Positions 57,362 through 64,000 of a stretch of DNA of 64,000 nucleotides are shown in pieces. A program made the position numbers and the translations under genes. This DNA comes from GWB1-38-13 sp964488535 (GTDB lineage: Bacteria > Patescibacteriota > Microgenomatia > UBA8517). The notes under the pieces were generated by a model. The model was not told where the DNA came from and ran no database searches. It saw only the letters and a list, made by a program, of their open reading frames with translations. Where the stretch lies: contig CAZAUT010000003.1 of the NCBI GenBank assembly GCA_964488535.1, forward strand, positions 6,962-70,961. The letters run 5' to 3'. The stretch's first letter is position 1, and each line of letters opens with the position of its first letter.

Positions 57362-58731
57362 GTTTTACAAAAATCATCGATACTTTTATGAACATCGGGC
57401 ATGTCAATCTTACCTAAAACAAGTTCTTTGGTATTACCTACATTCAAACATCCGAACAAAAATTCAAACTTCTGTTCGAGTGTTTTTCTTATCTCAGACC
57501 TGCTTCCGCCGTCAATTTCCCAAATTTCTTTTTTGAATTTTCCCAGCGCTTTTTTTCTCATTTTATAATGAAACTGTTCGACACTTTCCCCCTCTTTCTT
57601 TTCACTGCCCTCTTCGGTATCAATCCAGGAGTACATCTTCTCAAGAAGATCCTTCGGAAAAGAATCGTGGTCAAGTAAAAGGTTCTGAAACCCCGTGGCG
57701 AGATGAATCTCCAATGTTTCGGACAGCGGAAATTGCGAAAACAAGTTGTCCGGAAGGGTTGATGCCCCATGCTGGACAGCACCCCCCATGCCATAAACAT
57801 TCCTGGCGACTCTTGATATATCAGTTAACACTCCGAAGTCAACTTTCACATCGGCAAGGGATCCGTTAGGCAGAACAACGCCTCCATGGTGCGTCCCTGT
57901 CTGGACGCTAACTTTGCTCAAAGCGCTGTCCGTACCCCACTTTTCCAGAAGCCCGTCCATATAAACTCTGAAGTCTTCAACCGTCGAATTTTTACCGCCA
58001 ATATGGCCAATCTCTCCACCAATCGAAATTACGACACCAGAAGGCTGCCCACTTCGGATAAATTTGCCCACTTCCAAAGTCGAGAGTATATTAGGTTGCT
58101 GCTGTAATTGCACACTCTCTTTTTCAGTGTCAACAAGGGTTGACATGTCAATATCGATATTGTAAAAACCGGCATCTATAGCCTCTTGTGTTAACTTTTT
58201 AATTGCTTCCGTTTCGCCTTCGGCCGGAACCCCGGGCGACGCAGCTTTTGCCTGAAAATGATCACCCTGAATAAATACCGGACCTTTATATCCTTCTTTT
58301 ATAGCTGCACCGAGAATAACTGATGAAAATTCCTCCGGTCGTTGACCGGTATAACCTATCTCGCTTCTGGCTATCTCGACAATAAATGCACACGAATTTA
58401 ATTTAGAGGCAACCTTGAAAACCGCGCGGGCGGTGTCATATGCCATCACTCTTATATTTATCGCCGGCACTGTAAAATCATGCGCCACCTCACCCTTACC
58501 TCTTGCCATATACAGATTGTTTATCGACGACGGTTTAATACCCAGCGATTGCGCAATTTCCCAAATTAAAAACCTCGTAAACTTTTTCTCCTCCGTTTTT
58601 CCAAAAACAGATATCCAGACCAATCTGTCCCATTTGTCACTCTGTAAAAATGAATGGTTTATAACCAGTATCCCGTTCGAAGTAATTTCAATATTGCCGG
58701 AAATTATTTCACTTATTTCTTCATTGTCCAT
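57358..58731 (-). CDS. Class II fructose-bisphosphate aldolase-like protein
   Basis: This 457-residue zinc-dependent aldolase-family protein cleaves or forms a ketose bisphosphate such as fructose 1,6-bisphosphate. Metal and phosphate motifs are visible: GDHFQ (His), IDIDMS, GGEIGHIGG (Glu and His), TGTHHGG and VQHGAST. It is longer than usual class II enzymes (about 300-350) because of an N-terminal region of about 90 residues and a C-terminal helical extension, as in large CPR and archaeal members. Coupled to a PfkB kinase gene. Confidence 0.85.
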   Translation of the reverse strand: MDNEEISEIISGNIEITSNGILVINHSFLQSDKWDRLVWISVFGKTEEKKFTRFLIWEIAQSLGIKPSSINNLYMARGKGEVAHDFTVPAINIRVMAYDTARAVFKVASKLNSCAFIVEIARSEIGYTGQRPEEFSSVILGAAIKEGYKGPVFIQGDHFQAKAASPGVPAEGETEAIKKLTQEAIDAGFYNIDIDMSTLVDTEKESVQLQQQPNILSTLEVGKFIRSGQPSGVVISIGGEIGHIGGKNSTVEDFRVYMDGLLEKWGTDSALSKVSVQTGTHHGGVVLPNGSLADVKVDFGVLTDISRVARNVYGMGGAVQHGASTLPDNLFSQFPLSETLEIHLATGFQNLLLDHDSFPKDLLEKMYSWIDTEEGSEKKEGESVEQFHYKMRKKALGKFKKEIWEIDGGSRSEIRKTLEQKFEFLFGCLNVGNTKELVLGKIDMPDVHKSIDDFCKT

Positions 58732-58870
58732 ATTAAAATCAGAGTATAAGAGTATAAGTAAAGCATAACTTTTGTTAAAATACTTCTACTCTCCCGCTCT
58801 TATACTCTATTCAATCTACCATTTAATTCTTGCAACGGCAAGGATTTTCCTGCATACTGAATGTACAATT

Positions 58871-59959
58871 ATGAAACAAAAAACCGACCCCGCATCCGAT
58901 TCGCTCATAAGCGGAATTAATCCTCCAGCCGAGGCCCCTTCTGCGGAGTCCGGTATACCTCCGGCTCCTGCACCAATTGACCTGCCGGTATCACCGTCTT
59001 CCCAGCCGTCGACAACCGTCCAGGACAGCCAACAGATGCCGGCGCCTGCACCGCAAAACATGAATGAGCATCCTTATTCCGGTTTTCAGACCCAAAGCGT
59101 ACAAAATCAGGCTCCTTCCGGCCAAATCTTCACACCCACACAGGTTCAGACAGCGGAAACGCCTTTCATTCAACCGCCTGCCGTTCAGACTCCCGATCCC
59201 ATACAAACCCAAAACATACCTCAAAATACATCACCTTTTGATCCGCCCCCGGCCCCGCCACAAGCACCACAGCCGGATCCCAACCCTGTTGATATCGGAA
59301 GCAAGGTTGTCGACGAAAAACCAAAAAAGAAAACCCCTGTTTTTCTGTTCATACTTCTTTTACTCGTAGTTATAGTGCTCGGTGCCGTGGGTTTCCTGGC
59401 TTATCAAAACAGAAAACTTGCAAGTAGTGTTGTTGAAAGTTCCATTGAGCAAACGTCTCTCGAATCACCTGCACTCAATGATCCGTTTTTAGGCTATGTT
59501 GAATATAAGAGCAATATCCTCCCAATTGAGTTTAAGCACCCTTCGGGTTGGAAAATTGAAGAATCGGAGGATCCCGACCTTGCAAATCAAAAAATGGTTA
59601 CTGCAACTTCATCCGACTTCTCTTATGAGGGAAATGCCATTTCGCAGGGTTTCCAATTCAGAGTCGGACCCGTAAACGACCTTACAAAAAAGTACGCATC
59701 TTTCGACTCTTTCGCAGCCGAGGAAAATGCCGGCGGGATATTTACAGAAAAAACAATTAACGGCACAAAGTGGCTTGTAAAAGACATCGAAGCAAAAACA
59801 CTCATATCAAACTCCCCCTTAACGATCGCACTGTACGCCAATACCAACGGGGCAGCTACAGCAACCGAAGTTTTTGGCAAAATACTTAATTCGTTCAAAA
59901 TACCTGTATCCGTCCCCACATCTTCTCCGGCCACTCCGTCAGCTGCAGTTTCAAGGTAA
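58871..59959 (+). CDS. Proline/glutamine-rich protein with one membrane helix
   Basis: About 362 residues, starting MKQKTDPASDS; longer frames upstream have no support. The N-terminal 155 residues are low-complexity (Pro, Gln, Ala), then one membrane helix (about 160-182, FLFILLLLVVIVLGAVGFLAYQN) and an outside domain of about 170 residues (FLGYVEYKSNILPIEFKHPSGW to KILNSFKIP). The FLAYQN end of the helix and the outside domain resemble the trio at 47696-50344. The disordered part is probably cytoplasmic. Function unknown. Confidence 0.65.
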   Translation: MKQKTDPASDSLISGINPPAEAPSAESGIPPAPAPIDLPVSPSSQPSTTVQDSQQMPAPAPQNMNEHPYSGFQTQSVQNQAPSGQIFTPTQVQTAETPFIQPPAVQTPDPIQTQNIPQNTSPFDPPPAPPQAPQPDPNPVDIGSKVVDEKPKKKTPVFLFILLLLVVIVLGAVGFLAYQNRKLASSVVESSIEQTSLESPALNDPFLGYVEYKSNILPIEFKHPSGWKIEESEDPDLANQKMVTATSSDFSYEGNAISQGFQFRVGPVNDLTKKYASFDSFAAEENAGGIFTEKTINGTKWLVKDIEAKTLISNSPLTIALYANTNGAATATEVFGKILNSFKIPVSVPTSSPATPSAAVSR

Positions 59960-59981
59960 TTTTTGTATACTTACTTCATAA

Positions 59982-61313
59982 GTGAAAAAGTTCAAAATCC
60001 CGAACATTCTTCTTGTTTTCTTTTTATTGTCTTTCGCTATTTATCTTTTACACACATCAATTACAAAAACGTCGGTGTTTGCCGACGCAAAATTTTACTA
60101 TTCTTATACAAGATCAGTTGTGTTCGACGGCAATTTACTTCTGGGTAACGAATTTTACAAACTTGGCCTTATTTCCGGTTACCCGCTCTCTGCTTTTATA
60201 CCGTCCTTTTATCCGCCCGGTGTCTCGATTCTCTGGCTTCCTTCTTTTTACTTGACTTATATATTTATCAGCATCCTTCATGTTTTTATTCCGTCCATAC
60301 GGGTAACGGGCTATGAAATAGTTTTTGAGTACTCTTGTGCAACAACTAGCATACTCCTTGCCATGTGCGGTTTGTATCTTTTATATAAGACACTTGGCAA
60401 ATTTTTCCAAAAAAAGGTATCGCTTCTTACGATACTTGCTTTGTTTTTTACAACCAATCTATTTTTTTATATTGCAGTAGAACCGATAAATTCTCACCCG
60501 GCCTCATTTTTCATTTCGGCTTTATTTATATATTACTTTTTGATTTATAATCAAAACGGCTATCCTGAATTCGATTCGGGATCCAGTAATCCAAAGTTAT
60601 CGAAGCCCGCCCAGCGTAACGGCGGGAAATATTACCAAAAAAAACGAGTTTTCTACCTCACTCTTGGCTTAATTGGAGGTTTTGCCGGCCTTGTCCGCAC
60701 ACAAGACCTTTTGCTACTTACCCTACCAATAATACAAATCTTGATTAATAGGAAGTCCTTATTTCAACTTGTTACATATTACCTTTTACTTATCACCGGC
60801 GCCTTCGGCGCCTTTCTCCCGCAAATACTTCTTTGGAAATATTTTTATAACACTTTCTGGTACAGCCCATATTTTGATGTCGGATTTAATTTTTTACATC
60901 CCAAAATTGCTCATGTTCTTTTGAATTCACAAAACGGTCTTTTTACAACCACACCCATTACTCTTATAGCACTATATGGATTACTACACCCACTATTTTC
61001 CAAGTTTGGAAAATTGGGATTTGGAATTTGGAAATTGTTTAGGATTTCGGATTTAGAAATTAGGATTTATTTATTCAGTATTGTTTACTTTCTCCTCCAG
61101 CTTTACCTTGTCTCCTCATGGAACGTCTATACACAAGGTGGTTCTTATTCCATCAGAATGATGGTCACAACCTATCCCCTTCTTACATTTGGGTTGGCGG
61201 GTGTTATTGAAAAAGTTACAAATAAGTTTGGGAAAAGAAAAACTACCTTATTAATTATCGGATTTACAATTATGAACCTTATCTCAATCCTTAACTATCT
61301 TCTAAGATATTAA
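59982..61313 (+). CDS. Polytopic membrane protein, PMT/ArnT-like glycosyltransferase
   Basis: A 443-residue protein with about ten membrane helices. The first loop has FADAKFYYSYTRSVVFDGNLL, the place where GT-C enzymes keep an acidic catalytic residue. It probably transfers a sugar from a lipid carrier to a surface target. The start is a GTG at 59982, four bases after a predicted transcript start (TATACT at 59966-59971). Two in-frame repeats occur: DNA 60565-60630 (residues SGSSNPKLSKPAQRNGG) and 61000-61070 (residues KFGKLGFGIWKLF). Confidence 0.7.
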   Translation: MKKFKIPNILLVFFLLSFAIYLLHTSITKTSVFADAKFYYSYTRSVVFDGNLLLGNEFYKLGLISGYPLSAFIPSFYPPGVSILWLPSFYLTYIFISILHVFIPSIRVTGYEIVFEYSCATTSILLAMCGLYLLYKTLGKFFQKKVSLLTILALFFTTNLFFYIAVEPINSHPASFFISALFIYYFLIYNQNGYPEFDSGSSNPKLSKPAQRNGGKYYQKKRVFYLTLGLIGGFAGLVRTQDLLLLTLPIIQILINRKSLFQLVTYYLLLITGAFGAFLPQILLWKYFYNTFWYSPYFDVGFNFLHPKIAHVLLNSQNGLFTTTPITLIALYGLLHPLFSKFGKLGFGIWKLFRISDLEIRIYLFSIVYFLLQLYLVSSWNVYTQGGSYSIRMMVTTYPLLTFGLAGVIEKVTNKFGKRKTTLLIIGFTIMNLISILNYLLRY

Positions 61314-61736
61314 TTACTTAAAAATAAGAAGTGAGAGGCCAAAAACAGAAATTATAATTCCAACAATCTGTCTTGCAGACAGTGTTTCTTTAAGAACTAA
61401 TACGCCAAAAACGGAAGCCAATACAACCATTCCCACCCTTACTGTTGGAGAACCTACAGAAAGATAACTCCCTGACGCGAACATCTTAATGAAGGTGACT
61501 GATGCCAACCCAACCAGTATTCCTGAAATCACTGCATAAATAAGACCATCCTTACTATATAAAACTGATTTATTTGATATTTTCAGAAATAAGAAAAATA
61601 AAAGAGGTGGCAACGATGCAGTTAAATTGATTATTAAGGCAGCCAAGAAATCGTCTATTTTCCCAGATGTTTTTTTGACAAAAAGGTCAAAAAGCGCATA
61701 AGATAAAATTGTTAATATCGCATACGTTAACCACAT
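61314..61736 (-). CDS. EamA/DMT-superfamily small transporter-like protein
   Basis: This 140-residue protein has about five hydrophobic helices and matches one half of a two-domain EamA drug/metabolite transporter (WLTYAILTILSYALFDLFVKK ... LKETLSARQIVGIIISVFG, the usual EamA ending). A single EamA unit would have to dimerise to work, as small multidrug resistance proteins do. It starts two bases before the transketolase stop codon region (61736 and 61740). Confidence 0.82.
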   Translation of the reverse strand: MWLTYAILTILSYALFDLFVKKTSGKIDDFLAALIINLTASLPPLLFFLFLKISNKSVLYSKDGLIYAVISGILVGLASVTFIKMFASGSYLSVGSPTVRVGMVVLASVFGVLVLKETLSARQIVGIIISVFGLSLLIFK

Positions 61737-61739
61737 GGT

Positions 61740-63596
61740 TTAAATTATACTTTTAATTTTTCCTATTATAGCTTTTGCATCAATTTCTTCATATTCCAAA
61801 AGCTCTTCCGGTTTTCCGCTTCTGGGAATTTTTGTCACACCCATTTTATAAACCGGAATGGATTTTTCTTCCGCCAGCACTTCTACTACCACATCCCCCA
61901 ATCCTCCAGTTATATAATGATCCTCTACCGTAATTATTGCCTTGGTTTCTTTTGAAGCTTTCAATATCGCCTTTTTATCGATTGGTTTTATACAATATGC
62001 GTCAATCACTCTTATATTTATTCCTTCCTTCTTCAGCTCCTCATGTGCCAATACTGTTCGGTGAACTGTATCACCGATACAAACTACCGCAATGGAATCA
62101 TTTTTTGAACTCCGCAAAATTTTACTCCCCCCTACTTTAAATTCCTCCTTACTTTCATAAATTACCGGTGTTTTATATTTTGTTATCCTCATATAGTTCA
62201 ATCCGGGGTTTTTATACATTAAATTCGTAATTTCCCGACAGGAAACTGCATCGGAAGGACAAAATACCGTGCAGTTGGGAAATGTCCGAAACATTGATAC
62301 ATCTTCAAGTCCCATCTGGCTCGGTCCGTCGGCTCCGATCGAAACACCGTAATGAGATCCCACAACTACGACATGATTTCCCGAATAGTGAATCATTCTT
62401 ATCTGATCAAGTGCCCTCGTCCAAAAAGACGCAAACGTTGAAATAAAGGGAACTTTCCCCCGCTCCGACATTCCCAGAGCAACAGACGCCATGTTCTGTT
62501 CTGCTATAAACATTTCGTAATATCTATCCGGAAATACTGCCTTGAATTTCTCCGAAAAAGTGGAGTTACTCATATCACCGTCCATAACAACCATATCTTG
62601 ATATTTCTTACCCAATTCAACCAAAGCATTTCCATAAGCTTCGCGGGTGGCGACGGGATTATGTATTATGTATGAAGTATTATGTATAATGCGATTTTTC
62701 TTCTCACTTTTCCTTAATACGTTATACTTTATACTTGATACGTTATTTGGTAATTTCACTTCAGCCCTTGTTGTTTTATCAACTTCTCCCAATTCATCAA
62801 GTGCCTCTTTTAACTGTTCCTCATCCAGAGCGCGCCCATGCCATTCTTCTTTGTCTTCCAAGAAACTTACGCCCTTGCCTTTGATGGTTTTTGCAAGAAT
62901 CATGTACGGAGAATCTGCTTTCGGAAGTTCGGATATAACGAATTGATATGTTTTTTCCACCTCCTCCAAATTGTGTCCGTCACTCACAATATATGTCCTC
63001 CAGCCAAAACTTTTTATTCTATCTTCGAGTTTTTTAAGATCGTGCCCCAAAAGTGTTTCACCTGTTTGGCCTAAACGGTTAACGTCAATGATACCAATCA
63101 GGTTATTAAGTTTGTAATGCGATGCAATTTCTAAAGCCTCCCAAATTTGACCTTCCGCCATTTCTCCGTCGCCCAAGAGAACATAAGTTAAAAAATCCAA
63201 ATTATCCAGCTTTGCCGACAGTGCCATTCCGACACCGGCAGAAAGACCTTGTCCCAAAGATCCCGTCGGAACCTCTGTATATTTAAACCTTTTTGTCGGA
63301 TGCCCTTCCAAGACGGAGTCTATCTGTCGAAGCGAAAGCATTTCTTTTTCGGATATTTTTCCCGCTCCTGCGTACAAAGCATAAAAAAGCGGGCTTGCGT
63401 GGCCTTTTGAAAAAATCAACCTGTCGTTATTAAGAAATTCGGGATCATCCAAATCAAAACGGAAATGTTTATAAAAAAGCACAGCCATTAGCTCCACCGC
63501 TGAAAGCGAAGACGTTGCATGCCCGCTTCCTGCTTTCGTGGTGGAAGTTAAAATATAATAACGAAGCAATTTACATAATGTGATTATATTTTCCAT
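61740..63596 (-). CDS. tkt: Transketolase
   Basis: Thiamine diphosphate enzyme moving two-carbon units between sugars in the pentose phosphate pathway. The 618-residue single chain contains the N-terminal TPP domain (SAGSGHATSS near residue 22, with the binding motif GDGEMAEGQIWEA and the later NRLGQTG), the pyrimidine domain (DGDMSNSTF, FIAEQNMASVALGM with the catalytic Glu) and the C-terminal domain (VVCIGDTVHRTV, EDHYITGG). DNA 62656-62745 is a TATTATGTAT-type repeat inserted between the first two domains, adding about 30 residues in frame (residues SEKKNRIIHN onward). Confidence 0.95.
   Translation of the reverse strand: MENIITLCKLLRYYILTSTTKAGSGHATSSLSAVELMAVLFYKHFRFDLDDPEFLNNDRLIFSKGHASPLFYALYAGAGKISEKEMLSLRQIDSVLEGHPTKRFKYTEVPTGSLGQGLSAGVGMALSAKLDNLDFLTYVLLGDGEMAEGQIWEALEIASHYKLNNLIGIIDVNRLGQTGETLLGHDLKKLEDRIKSFGWRTYIVSDGHNLEEVEKTYQFVISELPKADSPYMILAKTIKGKGVSFLEDKEEWHGRALDEEQLKEALDELGEVDKTTRAEVKLPNNVSSIKYNVLRKSEKKNRIIHNTSYIIHNPVATREAYGNALVELGKKYQDMVVMDGDMSNSTFSEKFKAVFPDRYYEMFIAEQNMASVALGMSERGKVPFISTFASFWTRALDQIRMIHYSGNHVVVVGSHYGVSIGADGPSQMGLEDVSMFRTFPNCTVFCPSDAVSCREITNLMYKNPGLNYMRITKYKTPVIYESKEEFKVGGSKILRSSKNDSIAVVCIGDTVHRTVLAHEELKKEGINIRVIDAYCIKPIDKKAILKASKETKAIITVEDHYITGGLGDVVVEVLAEEKSIPVYKMGVTKIPRSGKPEELLEYEEIDAKAIIGKIKSII
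62656..62745. repeat. In-frame TATTATGTAT/ATACGTTATAC repeat in transketolase
   Basis: Same family as the S23-flanking tracts at 15771-15803 and 16170-16245. It forms the linker between the TPP and pyrimidine domains. Confidence 0.7.
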
Positions 63597-63647
63597 ATAG
63601 TCTCATTGCAGACTTTATTTGATTACTAAAAGAAGCCAGTACTTCAG

Positions 63648-63905
63648 TTAAAAAATACCCATAAATTTCCTGCGTCTTATTTTAACAGAGTCAGGGGTGT
63701 TATGTTCCGAAAGCCTTTCTGCTGATGTTTGCTCAAGGGAAGAATCCAGTATGTCCTCAAAACCCCGAAGAGGCGAAATCAACCGACTTTTTGGGATATT
63801 TGTACAACAAACTCCGTTATAATAAAAACCATCCCCCACTTCCCTAACCGGCTGGACAGAACCATCTTTCGTAACCTCTCCAAATATCTGCCTGTCGCAC
63901 GTCAT
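63648..63905 (-). CDS. Hypothetical protein coupled to an upstream gene
   Basis: An 85-residue protein (MTCDRQIFGEV ...) with no recognised family; two adjacent Cys (VCCTN) and a basic end (KIRRRKFMGIF). Its ATG overlaps the stop codon of the gene entering from the right edge by four bases (ATGA), which is good evidence that it is translated and that the two act together. Confidence 0.5.
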   Translation of the reverse strand: MTCDRQIFGEVTKDGSVQPVREVGDGFYYNGVCCTNIPKSRLISPLRGFEDILDSSLEQTSAERLSEHNTPDSVKIRRRKFMGIF

Positions 63906-64000
63906 GTTTCAATGGTATTCCCAATATTGTTTTTTTTCAATCCCTTGTAGAAGTTCGATACATATTCGACATACCTCCTTTCTGTAGGATATAGTCGATC
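63902..64000 (-). CDS. C-terminal end of an unidentified protein (cut by window edge)
   Basis: The last 32 codons of a minus-strand gene are visible, ending RRYVEYVSNFYKGLKKNNIG and then NTIET. The stop overlaps the next start as ATGA. An AAAGGAGGT sequence at about 63973-63981 lies inside this frame. The fragment is too short to name. Confidence 0.5.
   Translation of the reverse strand, partial: DRLYPTERRYVEYVSNFYKGLKKNNIGNTIET

Overview
The window looks like a chromosomal stretch of a Candidate Phyla Radiation (Patescibacteria) bacterium, most likely of the Microgenomates group. This is an inference from several things together: AT-rich DNA with short repeats between genes; six genes of the S23/four-helix-bundle family; three adenosylcobalamin-dependent (class II) ribonucleotide reductases with NrdR; a free-standing 5'-3' exonuclease; an ATP-dependent DNA ligase; tRNA genes with introns; and many small orphan membrane proteins. 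TGA is used as a stop (for example at the end of the first reductase), so the code is standard rather than the UGA=Gly code of Gracilibacteria. There is no rRNA, no CRISPR array and no recognisable IS transposase.

Layout. 1-9 kb: the start of a P-type ATPase, DNA ligase, an S23 gene, a Fic protein, NAD(P)H-hydrate dehydratase and RecF. 9-16 kb: an MBL-fold protein, a glycosyltransferase plus GH36-like pair, Fpg, and a second glycosyltransferase. 16-21 kb: 5'-3' exonuclease, a frameshifted pseudogene, FtsH and a tRNA-binding-domain protein. 21-24.6 kb: a T-box-controlled operon (GNAT, aspartoacylase-like, TrpRS fused to a YbaK-like domain). 24.7-27.9 kb: an RNA-rich zone with tRNA-Met, a CAT tRNA interrupted by a group I intron, and a nest of three tRNA-Ile(TAT) genes lying inside one another, plus DivIC-like and Xer-like proteins. 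28-35 kb: a sugar dehydrogenase, a VirD4/TraG-type ATPase, a PIN/RHH toxin-antitoxin pair, and a cobalamin adenosyltransferase with a remnant of a second copy. 35-42.4 kb: three tandem class II reductases and NrdR. 42.8-54 kb: a cell-envelope block with a CPBP protease, two class A penicillin-binding proteins, three tandem paralogous membrane-anchored proteins and a class A beta-lactamase-like protein. 54-64 kb: hydroxyacid dehydrogenase, PfkB kinase and class II aldolase (overlapping), a PMT-like membrane enzyme, a small EamA protein and transketolase.

How it fits together. Deoxynucleotide synthesis is clustered and B12-dependent: the adenosyltransferase at 34 kb could supply the cofactor for the reductases at 35-42 kb, with NrdR as regulator. 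Sugar phosphate metabolism (transketolase, aldolase, PfkB kinase) and wall building (two PBP1-type enzymes, beta-lactamase-like protein, DivIC) are also represented. Lone small plus-strand genes carry consensus sigma-70 promoters placed almost on their start codons, so several mRNAs are probably leaderless.

The most unusual content is structural. (1) Three tRNA-Ile(TAT) genes are nested like Russian dolls in each other's anticodon loops, each insert bounded by short inverted repeats and an AT duplication and containing a TGACATGTCA palindrome. A related, partly decayed set of tRNA-Met halves lies 3 kb away. (2) At least six families of short AT-rich repeats surround the S23 genes, mostly in inverted orientation, and also sit in frame inside many conserved proteins, where they add extra linker residues. 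This resembles a dispersed relative of the S23-encoding rRNA intervening sequences.
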